A stretch of DNA of 6,434 nucleotides from a bacterium (GTDB lineage: Bacteria > SZUA-79 > Acidulodesulfobacterales > Acidulodesulfobacteraceae): contig JAJYRF010000063.1 of the NCBI GenBank assembly GCA_021794255.1, positions 1 through 6,434 of the forward strand, written 5' to 3'. Every line of letters begins with the position of its first letter. The stretch's first letter is position 1. The notes beneath the pieces are model-generated. The model was not told the origin of the DNA, made no database searches, and saw nothing but the letters and a program-made list of their open reading frames with translations. Positions 1 to 4,663 of this stretch are shown one piece after another. The position numbers and the translations under genes were made by a program.

Positions 1-57
1 AAATAAAATAACCAAAAAATGGATTTTATATTTTATTAATTATTTCAATAACTTACA

Positions 58-76
58 TTAAATATTTTACTTGACA
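58..76 (+). repeat. Direct repeat copy 1 (promoter-like, TTGACA)
   Basis: The 19-mer TTAAATATTTTACTTGACA recurs at 229-247 with one difference (A to T), 171 bp downstream. Both copies end in a consensus -35 hexamer preceded by an AT-rich stretch like an UP element. This copy has no recognisable -10 box at 16-18 bp, where the sequence is ccccttt-like. It is therefore more likely a relic of a duplicated promoter or a binding site than an active promoter. Confidence 0.6.
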
Positions 77-105
77 AATAACACAGTTGCTGACCCCTTT
101 TATTG

Positions 106-131
106 TTCAACAACAAAAAGCCGTTGTTGAA
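106..131. repeat. Perfect 9-bp inverted repeat (hairpin)
   Basis: TTCAACAAC (106-114) and GTTGTTGAA (123-131) are perfect reverse complements around an 8-nt loop. Neither side has a convincing T-tract, so it is not an obvious terminator. Just upstream, ctgaccccttttatt (90-104) matches ctgacaccttttatt (5782-5796) of the right-hand repeat field at 14 of 15 positions. The hairpin may therefore mark another, diverged member of that repeat family. Confidence 0.55.
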
Positions 132-228
132 AAAGACTATCTATAAACCTTGACCAACTTTTACGGCGGCGACTTAAATCTTTAATTTTTTTAAAAAAAG
201 ACTTCAATTTTAAAATTTAAATTGCAAG

Positions 229-247
229 TTAAATATTTTTCTTGACA
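229..247 (+). repeat. Direct repeat copy 2 (contains active-looking -35)
   Basis: This is the second copy of the 19-mer found at 58-76 (18 of 19 identical). Its last six bases are the -35 box of the promoter at 242-270. Confidence 0.6.
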
Positions 248-270
248 CAGTAATATAATTATGATTTAAT
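242..270 (+). promoter_or_regulatory. Predicted sigma70-type promoter for the rightward genes
   Basis: TTGACA (242-247, 6/6 to consensus) is followed after exactly 17 bp by TTTAAT (265-270, 5/6 to TATAAT). Transcription would start near 277 and run through the decayed frame at 388-606 into the sce7726 gene, giving a leader of about 320 nt before 599. No other equally good promoter is visible between here and 599. The region is AT-rich, so chance matches are easier, but consensus -35 plus ideal spacing makes this one credible. Confidence 0.55.
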
Positions 271-371
271 ATAACAATATTTTATATAATCATATTAATG
301 CTAAATACTAAGACACGTAAATAGAAATATATTATTATGTAAAATAATAAATTCAATAAAACTATCACACC

Positions 372-385
372 TTAACTATAGTTAA
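372..385. promoter_or_regulatory. 14-bp perfect palindrome, possible operator
   Basis: TTAACTATAGTTAA is a perfect palindrome about 100 bp downstream of the predicted transcription start and immediately before the decayed frame at 388-606. It could be a repressor site. Only one copy is seen, and AT-rich DNA produces such palindromes fairly often. Confidence 0.25.
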
Positions 386-387
386 TT

Positions 388-606
388 TTGGTCCGGATAT
401 TGGGGAGTAGTTCAAGGAAAGAATATTTTTGTAATCCAGATGATTTTAAGTATTGGGAATTTTTGGATTTAATGTAGTCTAAACTTAAAAATTTATAAGA
501 AAAAACTTTTCAATTTAAATATCTCTGTGCGGGAGAAAGTCCTTCTGTAAGTACATTGTAATTTATTGAAGAATTTATAAAAAATAAAGCTCTTAAAAAT
601 GAATGA
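388..606 (+). pseudogene. Stop-riddled remnant of a small gene upstream of sce7726
   Basis: In the frame whose codons begin at 388, the translation looks like real protein but is broken by three stops: TAG at 475-477, TAA at 496-498 and TAA at 559-561. Readable pieces include NPDDFKYWEFLDLM, EKTFQFKYLCAGESPSVSTL and FIEEFIKNKALKNE. Each stop is one C-to-T change from a glutamine codon (CAG or CAA). With Gln restored the frame runs uninterrupted to TGA at 604-606, overlapping the ATG of the next gene (599) by 8 nt as in a coupled operon. Reading upstream of 388 meets a stop at 379-381, so a TTG at 388 or an upstream frameshift is possible; the true start is unknown. I do not recognise the family. 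It could instead be ordinary non-coding DNA with a lucky frame. Confidence 0.4.
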
Positions 607-1267
607 AGCGGATAAAATTAAAATTTCTTTATATAAAATGATATTTGCGCAATTTAGTGATAACTATATTGCTGTCCCAGAAGTGGCAATAACTGGAAAA
701 ATAGCTGATATGCTGGTTGTAAGTGATAACATAAATATTTATGAGATTAAATCAAAATCTGACTCTTTAAAGAGATTGCCTAAACAAATTGAAATATTTG
801 AAAAATATGCAAATAAAGTTATCGTAGTAGCTTATAAAAAATTTATTGATAAACTAATAAAAGAAGAATTTATGCGAAATATAGGCATTATTTCAGTAAA
901 TGATATTGGAAAACTTGAACTAATAAAAGAAGCCGAGGATAAATATATACAGACAGAAAATTATTTTGCTTATTTTAATACTTATGAACTAAGGCAAATT
1001 TTACGTGGTGCACCTAACTGGTATAAATTAAAATTATTAGAAGCCGAAAAAAAAATATTAGAGATATTAAAGCCGGATGAAATAAGAAGATTGACGCTTT
1101 TTAGGCTTAAAGAAAAATTTTTACAAGAGCATATTAAACGATCTACGTTAATCAGAAGTAGAAAAGAATCTATCGCATTGAGAACCAGATTTGAAGAAAG
1201 GAATAACGCAAATGTAAGTTCATTAAAAGAAATCCCGTATAAGGTTTTTAGGGATTTTGATTTTTGA
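599..1267 (+). CDS. sce7726-family protein, PD-(D/E)XK nuclease-like
   Basis: The N-terminal half matches what I know of the sce7726 family, small proteins with a predicted PD-(D/E)XK restriction-nuclease fold, often found in mobile or defence-like loci. Visible core: E28 (VPEVAI), D37 (IADMLVV), E49-I-K51 (YEIKSKSD), then R59-L-P-K-Q63 (RLPKQIE), the pattern acidic, Asp, Glu-x-Lys, Gln expected of this fold. Residues 70-105 continue as alternating strand and helix (VIVVAYKK, IGIISVND). The C-terminal 90 residues are Lys/Arg/Glu-rich and helical, a possible DNA- or partner-binding part. The start fits family N-termini (MNEA), but no clear Shine-Dalgarno precedes it, so translation may depend on the overlapping decayed frame upstream. 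The 3' end overlaps the convergent beta-like gene by 20 nt. Nuclease activity is inferred; no signal peptide or membrane segment is seen. Confidence 0.8.
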   Translation: MNEADKIKISLYKMIFAQFSDNYIAVPEVAITGKIADMLVVSDNINIYEIKSKSDSLKRLPKQIEIFEKYANKVIVVAYKKFIDKLIKEEFMRNIGIISVNDIGKLELIKEAEDKYIQTENYFAYFNTYELRQILRGAPNWYKLKLLEAEKKILEILKPDEIRRLTLFRLKEKFLQEHIKRSTLIRSRKESIALRTRFEERNNANVSSLKEIPYKVFRDFDF

Positions 1268-2633
1268 TATAATTATGTTTTATCGAAAAAACATTGTGTC
1301 TCATACAAAGAGTTTTAATCTCTCCAGGAGTTGTTTTATCTGGATAATAAGATTTCAAAGCATTATCTGCGTCGCATAGCTTTTCATCCATAAATAAAAA
1401 ATTATCCTCTTTATCTAATAAACCATTCTGAATATCCCTTAAGAGCATGGACATTGAGTTGCTATATCCTATTGCTTCTTTCCCTGATAAGGAAAGAGAT
1501 ATATCTAGTTCGTCCCATCCTCTCCTAATTAGTAATTTTTCAGAACCAATCAGAGCTTCCAATATCACTCTTGCTGTTGGAACTCCAAACCTGGGCATAG
1601 ATGAGAGTGTTTTTCGGTCAAAACCACAGTAATCGCCATAATTTAATGCAGGATAATCTTTAATTAACTTTTTATATACTGATAGAGGCATATTATCAAA
1701 TATTTTATTATTATTGGTATCAGACCTCGGAATTGTCATTTGAGATGTTAGAAAATGAGCTCCAAGATATACGATGTTACTAAAATCATCCTTAATATTG
1801 TCTATGTAATTTTTTATGTAATCGATATTAAAATTAGTATCTAAATCCGCAAATATAATAAAGTCATGTAATCCCTTTATCTCTGATTTTTGGTGAATAA
1901 AATTACCGTAACTTACTATTCTAATTGCAAACTCCTCGTACCCTCCTTTTTTTAAATAATTATAGAATATCTTTAATTTATCAATTTTGGTATTACTATC
2001 CCATAAAAAAACAGGTATAACTTGTTCTTTTTTTTTAATTTCTTTAAATCTAATAATTATATCGTCTATCTTCATTGGTTCTTCTAATAAATCCGGAATG
2101 ACAGTTTTCATTTCTTGTTTGTTTTTTCTTTCTTGTTTTCTTAGTATTTTGGCTTCCTCTCTTGCCTCTTTATTAAGAGTGATTTTTATAGAGGATAAGT
2201 CAAGGAAATGCTTAAAATTTATTAATTCGTCCTTATTATAGTTATTTAGTTTAGATTCATTTTCTATGTCTATCATAGGGATTATTTGTTTATTATCGGC
2301 AAGTCCAAAGAATGTGCTTGAGAGCGAGTTCGTAAAAGGGGCGGTAGGAACGTAATAACTTATATTTAATTCATGGTTATCTTCATGATTGCATTCTATT
2401 TCGAAAATAAAGTTATTTAATTGATTATCCTCTGATTCAGTACTAATGGTTATAATAGTATTGGAATCAGATGTACCTATTTTAATCTGGTAATCTACTT
2501 CTTCAAATATAAAATTATTATCTAAATATCCAGTCGAAATATCGAAAGATTCTATGGCCTCCTCATTGAAAGCAATTATTAAAGTACAATCAAGAAAACC
2601 TGTTCTAGGAATTTTAAACTTTTTACTTTTCAT
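1248..2633 (-). CDS. Beta-family-like protein (phage T4 beta / sce7725 type)
   Basis: 461 residues. The N-terminal 190 residues, beta-strand-like and ending in a charged helix (about 155-175), match nothing I recognise. The second half resembles the 'beta protein' family named after a T4 protein, of which sce7725 proteins seem to be relatives: a VIPVFLW strand near 205, IPR at 301-303, then GDYCGFD from 333, RRGW at 370-373, and a C-terminal RHN at 445-447, in the order family members show (PR...GDY...RG...NHH). This rests on motif memory, not an alignment. Beta-type and sce7726 proteins are, as I recall, frequent neighbours, as here. ATG is at 2633, overlapping the metallopeptidase stop by 4 nt (ATGA), with GGGG 7 nt upstream, so translation is probably coupled. 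No signal peptide or membrane segment, so cytoplasmic. Biochemical role unknown. Confidence 0.6.
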   Translation of the reverse strand: MKSKKFKIPRTGFLDCTLIIAFNEEAIESFDISTGYLDNNFIFEEVDYQIKIGTSDSNTIITISTESEDNQLNNFIFEIECNHEDNHELNISYYVPTAPFTNSLSSTFFGLADNKQIIPMIDIENESKLNNYNKDELINFKHFLDLSSIKITLNKEAREEAKILRKQERKNKQEMKTVIPDLLEEPMKIDDIIIRFKEIKKKEQVIPVFLWDSNTKIDKLKIFYNYLKKGGYEEFAIRIVSYGNFIHQKSEIKGLHDFIIFADLDTNFNIDYIKNYIDNIKDDFSNIVYLGAHFLTSQMTIPRSDTNNNKIFDNMPLSVYKKLIKDYPALNYGDYCGFDRKTLSSMPRFGVPTARVILEALIGSEKLLIRRGWDELDISLSLSGKEAIGYSNSMSMLLRDIQNGLLDKEDNFLFMDEKLCDADNALKSYYPDKTTPGEIKTLCMRHNVFSIKHNYIKNQNP

Positions 2634-3208
2634 GCTATAACCCCAAGATTTCTAAGTCTGTATTCCATTGCTGTCTCCGAAACCTCGAAACATTTTGATA
2701 ATTTCACTAACATATCTTCTGTTGAAATTCCAGGTTCAGAGGTTAATATATCCTTAACCTTAGATTTAGCAAGGCTAATTGGTATTAATAATTCTGCAGC
2801 GAAATTATTAGCTTCCATTTCAGTATAGCTCCAATTATCGTCCCGATTAAATGAAATATTTTTGTCAGAAAATTCATCAAAGTTATTTATTTTTCCCTCT
2901 GGTGCTATATGAAGCATAAAGTGACCTAATTCGTGCGCTAGCGTAAAACGTTTTCTTTCTTCTGTTGTATTTTTTATAGGATTGACCCAAATAGTAGGAG
3001 CACCATTTTTAATTGTTATTCTTCCTATAACTTTGATATTATTAAAATCAGGGTTTATTTCAAGCGCAAGCCCTAGAAATTTTATAATATTTTCTATGGC
3101 AATTGGCGGCGTAACGCTGAATCCACGAACCTTAAGCATTTCTAGCAAATCATATGCTTCAGTTCTTTTTCCATTGAATTCAGCATAATTAAGTTCTTTT
3201 TCTCCCAT
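2630..3208 (-). CDS. ImmA/IrrE-family zinc metallopeptidase
   Basis: 192 residues, a single-domain member of the ImmA/IrrE (COG2856) family. The zinc site is plain: H92-E-L-G-H96 inside FTLAHELGHFMLH, and a downstream E-x-E-A-N-x-F-A-x-E-L-L-I-P block (130-143) whose E132 is the likely third ligand. The C-terminus (FEVSETAMEYRLRNLGVIA) is the helical tail typical of the family. Known relatives cleave or inactivate a cognate repressor or regulator (ImmA on ImmR, IrrE on DdrO). Those are usually encoded with an HTH partner; here none is fused or adjacent, and the next gene (ATGA overlap) is the beta-like protein. A strong Shine-Dalgarno, AAGGGGGTG (3225-3217), lies 8 nt from the ATG. The substrate is unknown; the beta-like protein or an off-window regulator are candidates by inference. 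Confidence 0.9.
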   Translation of the reverse strand: MGEKELNYAEFNGKRTEAYDLLEMLKVRGFSVTPPIAIENIIKFLGLALEINPDFNNIKVIGRITIKNGAPTIWVNPIKNTTEERKRFTLAHELGHFMLHIAPEGKINNFDEFSDKNISFNRDDNWSYTEMEANNFAAELLIPISLAKSKVKDILTSEPGISTEDMLVKLSKCFEVSETAMEYRLRNLGVIA

Positions 3209-3226
3209 AAAATTAACACCCCCTTA

Positions 3227-3817
3227 TTATTTTTCTTTAGGTTTTATTGATTCAAAAGATTCTTTTATCTCTTTCAAATCATTATCTTCAGGTTCTTTTC
3301 TAATTAAATGACCAAATTTTATTCCATAATTAATTAAATAGTCATTATTTTTTTTTGTAGCTTTAATTAACTTATTGATATTCGTATCCATTTCTTCAAT
3401 TTTCTTGTTTTTTTCTTCAATAACCTTATTTAGTTCTTGATTCATGGAAGCTAATTTATTATTAATGGTTTCATTTATTTTCTTATCGCCCACTATCAGA
3501 CTAATTAACCTATCTCTGCTATCAGATTTTTCACTAAATATTTTTAAAATATCCCCCATATTTTCCGTTAATTGTAATTCTTTTGTTTGAGAGAAATGCT
3601 TGGTATAATATATTATAAAAAATGAAATAATAATAGTTGCTATAATAAAAATAAGGGTTACAAATATAATAAAAGTATTTGCAATCCCTACAGCATTTTC
3701 ATTATCAATAGTTCCGACTCCTGGAAAAAATGAATATAATAAGCGAGCTGAATAAAAACTTATAATAATAACTATTATTGTTCCAATAACTTTTAAAATA
3801 CTTATAAAAACTTTCAT
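3227..3817 (-). CDS. Two-pass membrane protein with C-terminal coiled coil
   Basis: 196 residues of unknown family. Two hydrophobic segments, about 4-30 and 46-71, would form an N-terminal helical hairpin with a short loop (FFPGVGTIDNEN). The remaining 120 residues are soluble; about 111-153 is Lys/Glu/Asn-rich with heptad-like spacing, a likely coiled coil (LASMNQELNKVIEEKNKK). Positive residues after TM2 (K73, H74, K79) suggest a cytoplasmic tail. The gene lies between the secreted-protein gene (17-nt gap) and the metallopeptidase gene (18-nt gap), same strand. Its Shine-Dalgarno is a short AGGA 5 nt from ATG. It ends in tandem stops TAATAA, as does the gene before it. It could anchor or sense for the cytoplasmic proteins made from the same transcript; that is inference from layout only. 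Confidence 0.7.
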   Translation of the reverse strand: MKVFISILKVIGTIIVIIISFYSARLLYSFFPGVGTIDNENAVGIANTFIIFVTLIFIIATIIISFFIIYYTKHFSQTKELQLTENMGDILKIFSEKSDSRDRLISLIVGDKKINETINNKLASMNQELNKVIEEKNKKIEEMDTNINKLIKATKKNNDYLINYGIKFGHLIRKEPEDNDLKEIKESFESIKPKEK

Positions 3818-3834
3818 AAATATCCTATAAATTA

Positions 3835-4149
3835 TTATTTAGTTGCTTCTTTTCTGCAAATATTATAGTAGTCTAAACTATGGCTATTAAGATAATTTAA
3901 TAGTATAGGATTTGCAAATTTATATGTTTTATCAACTTCCAATATAGATTTAGAAGTTCTTATTTTGCAACAATCATTTACATTTACTTTGTTTGCACAA
4001 GAAATTCCATTGCTATAAGAAAGTCCTTTTGCTTCTTGTTGAGCCGATGAAATAACCTTTGCATTATCATACGCAAAAGAGGCATTATTATAATAAAACA
4101 AGGCGGACATTAAAAAAGTAACCGATAATAAAAAAATATATTTTGTCAT
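3835..4149 (-). CDS. Small secreted or periplasmic protein with four cysteines
   Basis: 104 residues, no family recognised. Residues 1-26 form a standard Sec signal peptide: MTK, a hydrophobic core (YIFLLSVTFLMSALFYY) and a signal-peptidase-I site after S24-F25-A26. The lack of a lipobox Cys argues against a lipoprotein. The mature part of about 78 residues has four cysteines (C51, C60, C61, C98), enough for two disulphides, and is otherwise Ser/Asn/Lys-rich. The Shine-Dalgarno AAGGAG (4163-4158) is 8 nt from ATG, the best start in the operon, and this is the first gene of the leftward transcript. TAATAA stops precede the membrane-protein gene by 17 nt. It may be a cargo gene unrelated to the cytoplasmic proteins, or an envelope partner of the coiled-coil membrane protein. 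Confidence 0.7.
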   Translation of the reverse strand: MTKYIFLLSVTFLMSALFYYNNASFAYDNAKVISSAQQEAKGLSYSNGISCANKVNVNDCCKIRTSKSILEVDKTYKFANPILLNYLNSHSLDYYNICRKEATK

Positions 4150-4254
4150 ATTTAAAACTCCTTCATTTTTATGTTATTTAAATTTATTTCGGAGTAAAGC
4201 CTATTTAACTTTAATTTTAAAAATTCTTCGATTTATTACTATGTATTTTATTAT

Positions 4255-4283
4255 ATTTAACACTATACTGCACCCATTGTCAA
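4255..4283 (-). promoter_or_regulatory. Predicted promoter for the four-gene operon
   Basis: Read on the minus strand, TTGACA (4283-4278) is followed after 17 bp by TTAAAT (4260-4255, 4/6). A perfect TATAAT overlaps it at 4255-4250 but would need 22-bp spacing. The start site would lie about 90-110 nt upstream of the ATG at 4149. The -35 box sits inside the palindrome TTGTCAAGACAA (4277-4288) and inside the probable IS terminal repeat, while the -10 box lies in the flanking DNA. The promoter may therefore be a hybrid created by the insertion. Confidence 0.4.
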
Positions 4284-4288
4284 GACAA
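4264..4288. repeat. Probable IS3-family (IS150-like) terminal inverted repeat
   Basis: The sequence from 4264, tatactgcacccattgtcaa, resembles the ends of IS150-type elements, which I recall as starting TGTACTGCACCC. It lies 128 bp beyond the stop codon of the IS3-type transposase fragment, on the side where that element's right end belongs. Only one end is present, so repeat pairing and target duplication cannot be checked; the first bases are TA rather than the canonical TG. Confidence 0.45.
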
Positions 4289-4340
4289 CATCTTTTTTAG
4301 TTTTCTTATTCCTTTTTATTCATATTTATATAGTCTTTCA

Positions 4341-4373
4341 GGGGGGTCAGGGGGGGGGGATGTGCCCCCCCCC
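4341..4373. repeat. G10/C9 hairpin with adjacent G6 run
   Basis: On the plus strand, G6 (4341-4346) and tca precede G10 (4350-4359), a 5-nt atgtg loop and C9 (4365-4373). The G and C tracts can pair as a 9-bp all-GC hairpin. It lies just downstream of the transposase stop and could stall transcription from that side, but no T-tract follows on either strand, so it is not a textbook terminator. The homopolymers should be prone to slippage and to sequencing error. Confidence 0.6.
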
Positions 4374-4391
4374 GCATTTAACCCCTTTTAT

Positions 4392-4583
4392 TCATGCCGC
4401 CTTTTCAAAATATTCGCTATAGACCTTTAGCGGCGGTTTATAGCCCAAAGACGAATGCAGCCTGTGGTTGTTATATTTATGGATATATTTTTCTATCCCG
4501 GCTCTTGCGTCTTTTAGAGTCTCATAACTCGAAGGATAGATGTTATCGTATTTAATAGTGCGCCATAATCTTTCTATAAAAAG
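4392..4583 (-). pseudogene. IS3-family transposase (OrfB) C-terminal fragment, intron 3' exon
   Basis: The frame from codon 4583 reads LFIERLWRTIKYDNIY, a Leu/Asp/Ala-rich helix, AGIEKYIHKYNNHRLHSSLGYKPP and a short tail ending in TGA (4392-4394). FIERLWR.(V/I)KY...Y.NHR.H.SLGY is the characteristic C-terminus of IS3-family integrase-type transposases and includes the last catalytic Glu (in FIERLW). Only about 63 codons remain. The upstream part of the transposase is absent because a group II intron abuts at 4584. The open frame continues artificially through intron domains V and VI to an ATG at 4691, giving a meaningless chimeric product. It cannot work as a transposase. Confidence 0.85.
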
Positions 4584-4586
4584 GTG

Positions 4587-4622
4587 AGTAGACCGGAGGA
4601 TTTTCACCTCCAGCCCCTCGCA
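4587..4622 (-). ncRNA. Group II intron domain VI with bulged adenosine
   Basis: Minus-strand RNA 5'-GAG GGG CU GGAGG folds back on CCUCC GG UCU A CUC-3', with a short UGAAAAU loop. The unpaired A (4589) between UCU and CUC is placed like the lariat branch-point adenosine. The intron ends a few bases later at CAC. The fold was done by hand and includes G-U pairs. Confidence 0.65.
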
Positions 4623-4656
4623 GAACCGGACGTGAACTTCTAAGCTCATCCGGCTC
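4623..4656 (-). ncRNA. Group II intron domain V (catalytic hairpin)
   Basis: The 34-nt segment starts GAGCCGGAUG and ends CGUCCGGUUC. It folds exactly as domain V should: an 8-bp lower stem GAGCCGGA/UCCGGUUC with all positions paired, a 2-nt CG bulge, then a 6-bp upper stem UGAGCU/AGUUCA closed by a tetraloop UAGA. The catalytic AGC triad is at nucleotides 2-4. It follows the maturase stop by 7 nt. All positions are intact although the rest of the intron is gone. Confidence 0.88.
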
Positions 4657-4663
4657 CCATTAT

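Noticed and set aside
106..131. Hairpin as a rho-independent terminator
   Set aside because: Stem is AT-rich and no T-tract follows on either strand.
388..606. Use of TAA/TAG as glutamine codons (alternative genetic code) to explain the interrupted frame
   Set aside because: The neighbouring genes end properly at TAA and use normal Gln codons, so decay is much simpler than recoding.
1447..1632. Plus-strand 61-codon open frame; likewise 1987-2241, 2982-3188 and 4878-5066
   Set aside because: All lie antisense to well-supported minus-strand genes and show no family resemblance or ribosome binding site.
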